DNA of 64,000 nt from Dallia pectoralis (Eukaryota > Chordata > Actinopteri > Esociformes > Umbridae): the NCBI GenBank assembly GCA_029465975.1, contig CM055744.1, positions 6,106,692-6,170,691 of the forward strand, written 5' to 3'. The translations under genes and the position numbers were made by a program. Positions 22,963-34,230 of the stretch are shown in pieces. The stretch's first letter is position 1. Each line of letters opens with the position of its first letter. Under the pieces are notes generated by a model. It had not been told where the DNA came from. It searched no databases and was given only the letters and a program-made list of their open reading frames with translations.

Positions 22963-24192
22963 TAATGCACTGAGACTGTTTCTGCTGTTCAGTAAGACTT
23001 ACCCCAGATTAAGATTTGACTTAATCCTTTAACTCTGAAGTGAAAAATGACACAGGCCAATCCCAAGACCATAGGAGTACTTGAAGCACTCAGAGTGTAT
23101 AGCATTTAGGCAGCTGGGATTACAGTGGGCAGCTGGGATCTGGAATATGGAAGATTAATCCTAGAGAAAATGTAACGCTGTTGACACACGGTATATATTT
23201 GGAAAATCTGAGAAAATCCCTTGGCGGCGTTAATACTATGATAGTATTTGACCCCGTAACGGATAAATACGAAACAGTTTAACCACTCAAAAAATGCAGA
23301 ATGTCTCCTCTAGTGTAGCGCAGAAACGAGCCAAACACAGGGCTGGTATACCGTTCGTGGTATTTATTTGGCAACGATAAAACAAAGAATTGGGGGGAAA
23401 CAAAGACTGTAATTGATTAAACAAAAGTGCGCATGAAAGCGACTACTAAATAGTTCAATAACAGAGATATACATATAATTACACTCACCTTCACAGACGT
23501 AATTTAAAACAATGCAAAGCAAAGTACGCTAAACCCCGTCGTACAAAAACAGCAAAGCTAATCACATAAAATGAAACCAGCTGTGTTCAATGAAAACACA
23601 ACCACTGGGGATTTCAGTGGGGAGCATAATTTATTTCCAGAGTGGACACAGAAACTCTTATTGAACTAAGAGGAGCAACACAGAATCAGGCAAAGTGACA
23701 AAGTGTTCTTATCTTGATTAAGCAACAATAAAAATGATATAGCGTTTTTTTAATCGCACATAGTGTTGATATAAACTCTAAATCCCTGTTAGATAAAGTT
23801 TGCTAAAATGACTTACAGTACAGAGATTCAGATTTTAATTCTCACAAACGGGAGGACTCGATTTTTGTCTGAGAGACAATCTCAAAGATAGATCCAGCAG
23901 CTGTCAGTCGTTTATGGAGACATGAAATGAAAACAGCCTCTCCTGACAGGCGGACAGTGCCATCACCACATAAATAAACCAAAGAAAATTCCACCCCTGC
24001 AGTAGTGGTTCGGTAGCGGCTCCAAGACTTCTCGTGATTGGACGTTTCTCGTGTAACACATCTCTTAAAGACGTTTTCCCTGACCATTTTGTTTAGCCAT
24101 GGTCAATTAAATGAACTATTTCCAAGTAATTTACCAAAGCACTACTATGCATGACAATGACATGATTGGCTACATCCATAGTGAGTCCTTAC
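22963..24192. other. intronic unique sequence downstream of GK exon
   Basis: No repeat array. The 81-codon minus frame (23842-24087) has no recognised domain; a decayed transposon in 23300-23800 is possible but I cannot support it. Confidence 0.45.
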
Positions 24193-24312
24193 CATCATAG
24201 GTTCCACTCTCCAACAGAAGGCCACTCTCCTCCAGGATACGGAAGTCCCCCACGCTGATAAAGTTGTAGTCCACGCCCGGGACCTCCCCGTCCCTTGGGA
24301 GCCGCGTGGTGC
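24193..24312 (-). CDS. magi3: magi3 exon, guanylate-kinase-like domain core
   Basis: A 120-bp exon that reads TTRLPRDGEVPGVDYNFISV then GDFRILEESGLLLESGTYD. This is the MAGI GK-like motif (TTR..GEVPGVDY.F, ESGTY). In the MAGUK superfamily this fold has lost kinase activity and serves protein binding. The acceptor is TTTTGACAG and the donor GATG followed by GTAAGGAC, phase 1 on both sides, so the cysteine before TTR and the glycine after TYD are split across introns. It lies 7,991 bp upstream of the linker exon in transcript order. No array lies within 700 bp, so its splice sites are ordinary, unlike those of the WW1 exons. Confidence 0.94.
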
Positions 24313-25097
24313 CTGTCAAAAGTACAAACACACGCTGTGAGTGTAGAGTATTTCAACAACCTGAATACACAATGTGCTCATGAACATGGATCCAAAAAGG
24401 CAGGAGGCATTAAACGAGGGTCTACGTCGTGCTCGCAACAATCTCCGATGGTGTAATCATAGGCGGCATTTACACTGGGGACGCAGCTGACATGTCCCCA
24501 CCACTTTTTGAAAGCATTTGGTTAAAATGTTCTGAAAGCGAACCAAGAAATGTTAAAGGTCTATTTGCACAAAATAAAACAATGCAGTTTAGATACAGAA
24601 AGAAACATCATCATTAATCCTGCGCTGTGTTGTGGCTGCGCTGTGTCACGTGACAAGCAATGACGCGTCACCATGGAAACATTAAAGTGACAGGTTCTAA
24701 ATAACGGTCGCCTAGAAAAACACACGCTGGTGAGGAAACAGGCGTCCTCTTCATTAGGAGGACGCCTGTTTCCCTTCATGCTGGCTTTAGTCCCCCTGAA
24801 ATGTCTGTCATAGCCGAAGCACTGAAGACACAGGCAGTCTAATCTAAGATACCAAGCAGCAGCAGGCTAATGTCGTTCAGATGTTACTGTTACACGCTGG
24901 TGTTTCATTATCAACATGTTGACATAAACGTAATGAGAAAAAACCTTTCCTGAATCAATAGTTTATTTTACTCTTTTTATGCAAGTCTCCTAAATAACGT
25001 TTTTCAGTATATTTGATCCATATTTGTGGACACGCATGTGTTTCCTTCTCATTATGAATCGCATTTGAATCTGATACATCAGGCACAATGGTTACAG
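24313..25097. other. intronic unique sequence with perfect hairpin
   Basis: Upstream flank of the GK exon (acceptor TTTTGACAG). Contains the 16-bp inverted repeat at 24734-24773; otherwise unrecognised. Confidence 0.5.
24734..24773. repeat. perfect 16-bp inverted repeat with 8-nt loop
   Basis: Left arm GGAAACAGGCGTCCTC (24734-24749), loop TTCATTAG, right arm GAGGACGCCTGTTTCC (24758-24773), fully complementary. Either strand would form a strong hairpin. The stem is shorter than most microRNA precursors. Confidence 0.9.
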
Positions 25098-25694
25098 GAG
25101 GAATGTGTAACAACACACAGTGCATGGCACCCTGCTGAGTATGGGACTGTGTAGGAATGTGTAACAACACACAGTGTGTGGCACCCTGCTGTTAATAGAG
25201 CTGTGTAGGAATGTGTAACGACACACAGTGCGTGGCACCCTGCTGAGTATGGAGCTGTGTAGGAATGTTTAACAACACACAGTGCATGGCACCCTGCTGA
25301 GTATGGAGCTGTGTAGGAATGTGTCACAACACACAGTGCATGGCACCCTGCTGTTTATGGAGCTGTGTAGGAATGTGTAACAACACACAGTGCATGGCAC
25401 CCTGCTGAGTATGGAGCTGTGTAGGAATGTGTCACAACACACAGGTCATGGCACCCTGCTGTTTATGGAGCTGTGTATGAATGTGTCACAACACACAGTG
25501 CATGGCACCCTGCTGTTTATGGAGCTGTGTAGGAATGTGTCACAACACACAGTGCATGGCACCCTGCTGTTTATGGAGCTGTGTAGGAATGTGTAACAAC
25601 ACACAGTGCATGGCACCCTGCTGTTTATGGAGCTGTGTAGGAATGTGTCACAACACACAGTGCATGGCACCCTGCTGTTTATGGAGCTGTGTAG
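25098..25694. repeat. 54-bp minisatellite, about 11 copies
   Basis: Unit AGGAATGTGTAACAACACAC, AGTGCATGGCACCCTGCTGT and TTATGGAGCTGTGT; two variants alternate (AACAAC or CACAAC; GAGTATGG or TTTATGG). The 54-bp period keeps frames open on both strands. Confidence 0.96.
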
Positions 25695-25868
25695 CGGCAG
25701 ACCGGTCAGAGTGCTCTAATGACCCGTGTCCACAGCTGAAAGCGCCTACAGCAGTGGAAGGTTGCGTGTGATGCTCTGGGCCATGTTGTGCTGGAGAACC
25801 GGGCGCACATGTGGATGTCAATTTGATATGTGCCACCTGCATAAACATTGTTGTAGACCTTCATGGCA

Positions 25869-27848
25869 ATGGTAGATGGCAGTGGTCTCTCAGTAACATT
25901 ATCCATATGTCCTGCCACTCTGCACATAATGGTAGATGGTAGTGGTCTCTCAGTAACATTATCCATATGTCCTGCCACTCTGCACATAATGGTAGATGGT
26001 AGTGGTCTCTCAGTAACATTATCCTCATGTCCTGCCACTCTGCACATAATGGTAGATGGTAGTGGCCTCTCAGTAACATTATCCTCATGTCCTGCCACTC
26101 TGTACATAATGGTAGATGGCAGTGGTCTCTCAGTTACATTATCCTCATGTCCTGCCACTCTGCACATAATGGTAGATGGCAGTGGTCTCTCAGTAACATT
26201 ATCCTCATGTCCTGCCACTCTGTACATAATGGTAGATGGCAGTGGCCTCTCAGTTACATTATCCTCATGTCCTGCCACTCTGCACATAATGGTAGATGGT
26301 AGTGGTCTCTCAGTAACATTATCCTCATGTCCTGCCACTCTGCACATAATGGTAGATGGTAGTGGCCTCTCAGTAACATTATCCTCATGTCCTGCCACTC
26401 TGTACATAATGGTAGATGGCAGTGGTCTCTCAGTTACATTATCCTCATGTCCTGCCACTCTGCACATAATGGTAGATGGCAATGGTCTCTCAGTAACATT
26501 ATCCTCATGTCCTGCCACTCTGTACATAATGGTAGATGGCAGTGGCCTCTCAGTTACATTATCCTCATGTCCTGCCACTCTGCACATAATGGTAGATGGT
26601 AGTGGTCTCTCAGTAACATTATCCTCATGTCCTGCCACTCTGTACATAATGGTTGATGGCAGTGGTCTCTCAGTAACATTATCCTCATGTCCTGCCACTC
26701 TGTACATAATGGTAGATGGCAGTGGCCTCTCAGTTACATTATCCTCATGTCCTGCCACTCTGCACATAATGGTAGATGGCAGTGGTCTCTCGGTAACATT
26801 ATCCTCATGTCCTGCCACTCTGCACATAACGGTAGATGGTAGTGGCCTCTCAGTAACATTATCCTCATGTCCTGCCACTCTGTACATAATGGTAGATGAT
26901 AGTGGCCTCTCAGTAACGTTATCGTCATGTCCTGCCACTCTGCACATAATGGTAGATGGCAGTGGTCTCTCAGTAACATTATCCTCATGTCCTGCCACTC
27001 TGTACATAATGGTAGATGGCAGTGGTCTCTCAGTTACATTATCCTCATGTCCTGCCACTCTGCACATAATGGTAGATGGCAGTGGTCTCTCAGTAACATT
27101 ATCCTCATGTCCTGCCACTCTGCACATAATGGTAGATGGTAGTGGCCTCTCAGTAACATTATCCTCATGTCCTGCCACTCTGTACATAATGGTAGATGGC
27201 AGTGGTCTCTCAGTTACATTATCCTCATGTCCTGCCACTCTGCACATAATGGTAGATGGTAGTGGCCTCTCAGTAACATTATCCTCATGTCCTGCCACTC
27301 TGTACATAATGGTAGATGGCAGTGGTCTCTCAGTTACATTATCCTCATGTCCTGCCACTCTGCACATAATGGTAGATGGCAGTGGCCTCTCAGTTACATT
27401 ATCTTCATGTCCTGCCACTCTGCACATAATGGTAGATGGCAGTGGCCTCTCAGTTACATTATCCTCATGTCCTGCCACTCTGTACATAATGGTAGATGGC
27501 AGTGGCCTCTCAGTAACATTATCCTCATGTCCTGCCACTCTGTACATAATGGTAGATGGCAGTGGTCTCTCAGTTACATTATCCTCATGTCCTGCCACTC
27601 TGTACATAATGGTAGATGGCAGTGGTCTCTCAGTTACATTATCCTCATGTCCTGCCACTCTGTACATAATGGTAGATGGCAGTGGTCTCTCAGTAACATT
27701 ATCCTCATGTCCTGCCACTCTGTACATAATGGTAGATGGCAGTGGCCTCTCAGTTACATTATCCTCATGTCCTGCCACTCTGTACATAATGGTAGATGGC
27801 AGTGGTCTCTCAGTTACATTATCCTCATGTCCTGCCACTCTGCACACA
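25869..27848. repeat. 60-bp minisatellite, 33 copies, with 300-bp higher-order repeat
   Basis: Unit ATGGTAGATGGCAGTGGTCT, CTCAGTTACATTATCCTCAT, GTCCTGCCACTCTGTACATA. Every unit is exactly 60 bp. Four positions vary in a two-state way. Units at 26041-26340 and 26341-26640 have the same five-unit order of variants, a 300-bp higher-order repeat. The long frames on both strands (668 and 713 codons) arise because 60 is a multiple of three. Confidence 0.98.
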
Positions 27849-28180
27849 TTTTTGGCACCCCTTTCATGACAAGTTCATTCCATAAAGGCAGTTGTTTGTT
27901 GTTCATTTTCGTCTGAGCCCATGTGAATACCAAAACAATCCAAACAATTTGTAAACACGTACAAGAGGTGTTTACAGAGGTGAAAACTGAACCGGAATGT
28001 CACAGAACAGGAATAACATGGAAAGTGCCCACAGGCTGGAACCTTTAGTAATGACAACATTCAAATGAGCTATGTGAGCAGAATGGAATCTCCAAACACA
28101 TTTATCAGAGACCATCATTTATTCAGGGTTAGAGTCATTTAGAAAAAAAATATATAGAAAATGCACATTTAAAGTAACAC
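27849..28180. other. intronic unique sequence
   Basis: Nothing recognised before the CA repeat. Confidence 0.45.
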
Positions 28181-28232
28181 ACACAGTCACACACACAGTC
28201 ACACACACATTCACACACACAGTCACACACAG

Positions 28233-28302
<70 letters not shown>
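28181..28302. repeat. (CA)n microsatellite
   Basis: Imperfect CACACA with GTCA and TTCA interruptions up to about 28225, then pure CA to 28300. Confidence 0.97.
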
Positions 28303-28303
<1 letters not shown>

Positions 28304-28310
28304 CAACCCC

Positions 28311-29310
28311 GTTTCCAATAAAGTTGGCACAGTGGGCATGTTCAACACTGTGTTGCATCAACTCTTTTTTTAACAACACTGTCTGGAGAACAACCAATTG
28401 CTGTGGTTTTGGAAGTGAAATGTGATCATATTCTTGCTTGACAACAGATTTCAGCTCCTAAACAGTTCGGGGCCTCGTATGTTTCGTTTCCTGATACACC
28501 AATGTCTACCATGGCTGACGGTCCTGGACTGCAGACGGGCCGGTTTAGAACCAGGACTTTTGAATAGAGAGCCACACTGTTGTTATACGAGCAGAATGCG
28601 ATTTCCCAGAAATAAATGTCGGATGGCAGCATATGTTGCTCCAAATCCTGTATATATTGTTCAGCATTAATGGTGCCTTCACAGATGTGCAGGTCACCCA
28701 TGCCGTGTGCACTCCTGCACCCCCATACCATCACAGATGTGCAGGTCACCCATGCCATGTGCACTCCTGCACCCCCATACCATCCCAGATGTGCAGGTCA
28801 CCCATGCCGTGTGCACTCCTGCACCCCCATACCATCCCAGATGTGCAGGTCACCCATGCCATGTGCACTCCTGCACCCCCATACCATCCCAGATGTGCAT
28901 GTCACCCAATGCCGTGTGCACTCCTGCACCCCCATACCATCCCAGATGTGCAGGTCACCCATGCCATGTGCACTCCTGCAGCCCCATACCATCCCAGATG
29001 TGCAGGTCACCCATGCCATGTGCACTCCTGCCCCCCCATACCATCACAGATGTGCAGGTCACCCATGCCATGTGCACTCCTGCACCCCCATACCATCACA
29101 GATGTGCAGGTCACCCATGCCATGTGCACTCCTGCACCCCCATACCATCCCAGATGTGCAGGTCACCCATGCCATGTGCACTCCTGCACCCCCATACCAT
29201 CCCAGATATGCAGGTCACCCATGCCATGTGCACTCCTGCACCCCCATACCATCACGGATGCCGGCTTTTAAACTATCCGCTGATATATGTGCTGATCACA
29301 AGCCAGATGT
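28311..29310 (-). mobile_element. Tc1-like transposon fossil with internally expanded segment
   Basis: Starts with the end CTACAACCCCGTTTCCAATA, then AAGTTGG, typical of an abundant fish DNA transposon. Read on the minus strand, 28426-28764 keeps Tc1-type transposase sequence: SVMVWGC, GDLHICEGTINAEQYIQ, DLEQHMLPS and a degraded PACSPDLS-like block (VCSPGPS). Frames are broken and catalytic acidic residues are not intact in one frame. Position 28681-29257 is a 52-bp array that amplifies the MVWGC..AHGMGDLHIC part. The 5' part of the transposase and the other terminus are not seen. Confidence 0.82.
28681..29257. repeat. 52-bp minisatellite made of transposase sequence, 11 copies
   Basis: Unit ACAGATGTGCAGGTCACCCA, TGCCATGTGCACTCCTGCAC, CCCCATACCATC. 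On the minus strand each unit encodes MVWGCRSAHGMGDLHI in a shifting frame, because 52 is not a multiple of three. The flanking single-copy Tc1-like sequence continues on both sides. Confidence 0.95.
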
Positions 29311-29332
29311 TCCCAGATGTTCCCTCTCCTCT

Positions 29333-29451
<119 letters not shown>

Positions 29452-30329
29452 AATGAGTGAGCAAGTGAGATAATAAAACGTATGAACATGTCTACCTCAA
29501 CATAAATTGGACCACCATAAATCTTTTGTAATCTGTTCCAAAAAGTTTTTAGGACCTGGTGTACGTGGGTGTCACAGAAAAAGGCACATGCCACATCAGG
29601 GACATCCGAGGCGTCTGTACTCATGGAAAGAGGGCCAGAAATAAAACTGAGATTTTTTTTGCATTGTTTCATGTTGGCACTTGAAAATGCCACTGGGATT
29701 CACTGTCAAATACAGAGGGGAAAAGCATTGCAAAACAAGGACTTCTGAAGTCTCGTTAATGCCTGAATTTTCCATACAAAAAATGGGTTACACAGAAGTT
29801 AACTTCAAGTTTTTTGTGTCATATGAACAATATACACAAGGAACAGATCACTCAACAAAATGCCAACTTCCTCATGACATCGTAGCATTAAGAAAGAAGA
29901 CGGATAAAAAAGACTCGACAACATTCACAAAGTGCGACCTTACCAAAGGAAGTGTCGCCGGCACTCTTCCAGGTACGTGTCATCTCATGTTGTCTGGACT
30001 AGAACATGGCACTGTCAAATCACTTCTATATTTGCACCAGAGTGGAGGAAACAGCTCTGCTCCTGTCACCATCATCTCCCTGCTGTTGCCAACATGATTT
30101 ATGATAAAAATGTTTCACATACTGCTGGGCAGCATTGTCACCTGCTGGTAGGTTCCAGTACTGGCCTACCAGTTCACCATGACAACATACTGGGGTTGTA
30201 TCTCTTAAGGTTTACAGAGGATGGTCTGAAAAGGAGGAAAATTCCAATAAGAAAATATCCATCCTCACGTATGAGTTCTTTGGGCAAAAATGTTGTGTTG
30301 ATGTCAGAGATCAGCGGAGAACAGACAGA
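29452..30329. other. intronic sequence, unrecognised
   Basis: A 138-codon plus frame at 29681-30097 and another at 29932-30348 have no recognised domain. Flanked by two Tc1-like fossils, so this may be decayed transposon sequence. Confidence 0.4.
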
Positions 30330-30775
30330 TTGGTTTGAACTGATTTAAAAGGCAACGGTATCTCAAAGAACCACTCGTTACAACCAAGGAATGCAGAGGA
30401 GCATCTCTGAACGAACAACAACACGTTGAACCTTGGATCAGATGGGCGACAGCAGCAGAAGACCACACCGGGTGCCACTCCTGTCAGCTAAGAACAGGAA
30501 ACTGAGGACACATATTGCACGAGCCCACCAAAATGGGACAATAGAAGACTGGAGAAACGTTGCCTGGACTGATGAGTCTCGATTTCTGCTGCCATATTCA
30601 GATTATAGTGTCAGAGCACCAATGGGATGAGGTGGAATGGGAGATTTGCACCATGGATCTGCAGCAACCGCGTGATGTTTTATATGTGCCAGCAAGAATT
30701 AAGGCAGTTCTGAGGGCAAAACGGGATCCAACCCGGTACCAGGAAGGTGTACCTAATGAAGTGAGTGTGGATAAG
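30330..30775 (+). mobile_element. internally deleted Tc1-like transposon fossil
   Basis: Plus-strand translation at 30433-30630 gives SSRRPHRVPLLSAKNRKLRT, HIARAHQNGTIEDWRN and VAWTDESRFLL, the Tc1 transposase region with the first catalytic Asp (WTDESRF). It then jumps (near 30615) to sequence matching the element's 3' part (WDEVEWEI, RIKAVLRAKRDPTRY) and ends GGTGTACCTAATGAAGTGA, close to the usual fish terminus GTACCTAATAAAGTGGC. The middle, including the second catalytic Asp, is deleted. A different family from the elements at 28311 and 53214. Confidence 0.88.
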
Positions 30776-30921
30776 TAGACAGAGTGCAGCTGAGGGGGTT
30801 GGGGGGGGACTGAGTGTGACCCTGGGCCATGTTCCCTCTCAGGGACTGACTCATCTCTCTGTCCTCTTAAGAGCTTCCTGCTATTTGTTATCATCTAGAT
30901 GCCGTGGAGTCAGTCTGAGGA

Positions 30922-31070
30922 CCAGTGAGGGACACTCAGTGAGGGACACTCAGTGAGGGCCACTCAGTGAGGGCCACTCAGTGAGGGCCACTCAGTGAGG
31001 GCCACTCAGTGAGGGCCACTCAGTGAGGGCCACTCAGTGAGGGCCACTCAGTGAGGGCCACTCAGGCCTT
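30922..31070. repeat. 14-bp minisatellite, about 10 copies
   Basis: Unit CAGTGAGGGCCACT (first copies CAGTGAGGGACACT). It runs without a gap into a 28-bp array that shares the GAGGGCCACTCAG core. Confidence 0.95.
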
Positions 31071-32278
31071 ACCTCTAGATGAGGGCTACTCAGGCATTAC
31101 CTCTAGATGAGGGCCACTCAGGCATTACCTCTAGATGAGGGCCACTCAGGCATTACCTCTAGATGAGGGCCACTCAGGCATTACCTCTAGATGAGGGCCA
31201 CTCAGGCATTACCTCTAGATGAGGGCCACTCAGGCATTACCTCTAGATGAGGGCCACTCAGGCATTACCTCTAGATGAGGGCCACTCAGGCATTACCTCT
31301 AGATGAGGGCCACTCAGGCATTACCTCTAGATGAGGGCCACTCAGGCATTACCTCTAGATGAGGGCCAATCAGGCATTACCTCTAGATGAGGGCCAATCA
31401 GGCATTACCTCTAGATGAGGGCCACTCAGGCATTACCTCTAGATGAGGGACACCTAGGCATTACCTCTAGATGAGGGCCACTCAGGCATTACCTCTAGAT
31501 GAGGGACACTCAGGCATTACCTCTAGATGAGGGACACTCAGGCATTACCTCTAGATGAGGGCCACTCAGGCATTACCTCTAGATGAGGGCCACTCAGGCA
31601 TTACCTCTAGATGAGGGCCACTCAGGCATTACCTCTAGATGAGGGCCACTCAGGCATTACCTCTAGATGAGGGCCACTCAGGCATTACCTCTAGATGAGG
31701 GCCACTCAGGCATTACCTCTAGATGAGGGACACTCAGGCATTACCTCTAGATGAGGGACACTCAGGCATTACCTCTAGATGAGGGCCACTCAGGCATTAC
31801 CTCTAGATGAGGGCCACTCAGGCATTACCTCTAGATGAGGGCCACTCAGGCATTACCTCTAGATGAGGGCCACTCAGGCATTACCTCTAGATGAGGGCCA
31901 CTCAGGCATTACCTCTAGATGAGGGACACTCAGGCATTACCTCTAGATGAGGGACACTCAGGCATTACCTCTAGATGAGGGACACTCAGGCATTACCTCT
32001 AGATGAGGGCCACTCAGGCATTACCTCTAGATGAGGGCCACTCAGGCATTACCTCTAGATGAGGGACACCCAGGCATTACCTCTAGATGAGGGCCACTCA
32101 GGCATTACCTCTAGATGAGGGCCACTCAGGCATTACCTCTAGATGAGGGCCACTCAGGCATTACCTCTAGATGAGGGCCACTCAGGCATTACCTCTAGAT
32201 GAGGGCCACTCAGGCATTACCTCTAGATGAGGGCCACTCAGGCATTACCTCTAGATGAGGGCCACTCAGGCATTACCT
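31071..32278. repeat. 28-bp minisatellite, about 43 copies
   Basis: Unit GAGGGCCACTCAGGCATTAC then CTCTAGAT. Variants are nearly limited to GGCC or GGAC, and a few CAATC. On the transcript strand each unit holds CTAGAG followed by GTAATG, a weak donor-like match; the first copy (about 31069-31078) reads GAG followed by GTAAGG. Confidence 0.97.
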
Positions 32279-32681
32279 AAGCACATTGTAAGGATCTACA
32301 AGCATCCTTCGTTCCTCCCTGTGTCATTATCCTCTCATAGTGCTGCTGTTCCCTGGGCAGGCCAAGAGGAGTAGGTGACGTTTAGGTTTATAAGGGAACA
32401 TTATCTCCAGTATCAACCCAAAGTTCTCCAAAGCACAAGCACTGCATGTGCCTACAGGACCCAGTGGTAAACAAGCAATAACTGACAGATGTATTCAGGA
32501 TGAGGTGCTGTAGAACCATCTGCACAGTAACATCCGAACGCAACACATCATGACAGCATTTTCTGTTGGTCTGAATAGGTTCAGTGACAAAAGTATTTTC
32601 ATTCAATATGGATTTCTCATCACTTGGAATTCTTGGTCACATTTGCCATACAAAGAAGTTAAGGGCGTGTATAAGAAAACA
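32279..32681. other. intronic unique sequence
   Basis: Nothing recognised between two arrays. Confidence 0.45.
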
Positions 32682-34230
32682 GGATCTGTATCAGTACCAG
32701 GATCAGTATCAGGATCAGTATCAGTACCAGGATCTGTATCAGTACCAGGATCTGTATCAGTACCAGGATCTGTACCAGGATCAGTATCAATACCAGGATC
32801 AGTATCAGTACCAGGATCTGTATCAGTACCAGGATCAGTATCAATACCAGGATCTGTATCAGTACAAGGATCAGTATCAGTACCAGGATCAGTATCAGTA
32901 CCAGGATCAGTATCAGTACCAGGATCAGTATCAGTACCAGGATCAGTACCAGGATTAGTATCAGTACCAGGATCAGTATCAGTACCAGGATTAGTATCAG
33001 TACCAGGATCAGTATCCGTACCAGGATCAGTATCAGGATCAGTATCAGTACCAGGATCAGTATCAGTGTCTGTATCAGGATCTGTATCAGGATCTGTATC
33101 AGTATCTGTATCAGGATCTGTATCAGGATCTGTATCAGTATCTGTATCAGGATCAGTATCAGGATCAGTATCTGTATCAGTATCTGTATCAGGATCTGTA
33201 TCAGGATCTGTATCAGGATCTGTATCAGGATCAGTATCTGTATCAGTATCTGTATCAGTATCTGTATCAGGATCTGTATCAGGATCTGTATCAGGATCTG
33301 TATCAGGATCTGTATCAGTATCTGTATCAGTATCTGTATCAGGATCAGTATCAGGATCAGTATCTGTATCAGGATCTGTATCAGGATCTGTATCAGGATC
33401 TGTATCAGTATCTGTATCAGTATCTGTATCAGGATCTGTATCAGTACCTGTATCAGGATCTGTATCAGGATCTGTATCAGGATCTGTATCAGGATCAGTA
33501 TCAGTACCAGGATCAGTATCAGTGTCTGTATCAGGATCTGTATCAGGATCTGTATCAGTATCTGTATCAGGATCTGTATCAGGATCTGTATCAGTATCTG
33601 TATCAGGATCAGTATCAGGATCAGTATCTGTATCAGGATCAGTATCTGTATCAGGATCTGTATCAGTATCTGTATCAGTATCTGTATCAGTATCTGTATC
33701 AGTATCTGTATCAGTATCTGTATCAGGATCTGTATCAGGATCTGTATCAGGATCTGTATCAGGATCTGTATCAGGATCAGTATCTGTATCAGTATCTGTA
33801 TCAGGATCTGTATCAGGATCTGTATCAGGATCTGTATCAGGATCTGTATCAGGATCTGTATCAGGATCTGTATCAGTATCTGTATCAGGATCAGTATCAG
33901 GATCAGTATCTGTATCAGGATCTGTATCAGGATCTGTATCAGGATCTGTATCAGTATCTGTATCAGTATCTGTATCAGTATCTGTATCAGTACCTGTATC
34001 AGGATCTGTATCAGGATCTGTATCAGCATCTGTATCAGGATCTGTATCAGGATCTGTATCAGTATCTGTATCAGGATCTGTATCAGGATCTGTATCAGGA
34101 TCTGTATCAGGATCTGTATCAGTATCTGTATCAGGATCTGTATCAGGATCTGTATCAGGATCTGTATCAGGATCTGTATCAGGATCTGTATCAGGATCTG
34201 TATCAGGATCTGTATCAGGATCTGTATCAG
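32682..34230. repeat. hexamer-based satellite (GTATCA / GGATCT), about 1.55 kb
   Basis: Built from 6-bp blocks GTATCA, GGATCT, GGATCA, GTATCT and, at the left end only, GTACCA. The left part (to about 33060) favours GTATCAGTACCAGGATC, the right part GTATCAGGATCT. All arrangements are multiples of six, so several frames are open: plus SVSGSVSV, minus DPDTDTDP and ILIQILIQ. Over 500 codons each, but they start and end in unrelated flanks and are not genes. Confidence 0.97.

Noticed and set aside
25706..27847. 713-codon minus frame and 668-codon plus frame
   Set aside because: Both are products of a 60-bp tandem unit without stops; they extend only slightly into unrelated flanks and show no domain.
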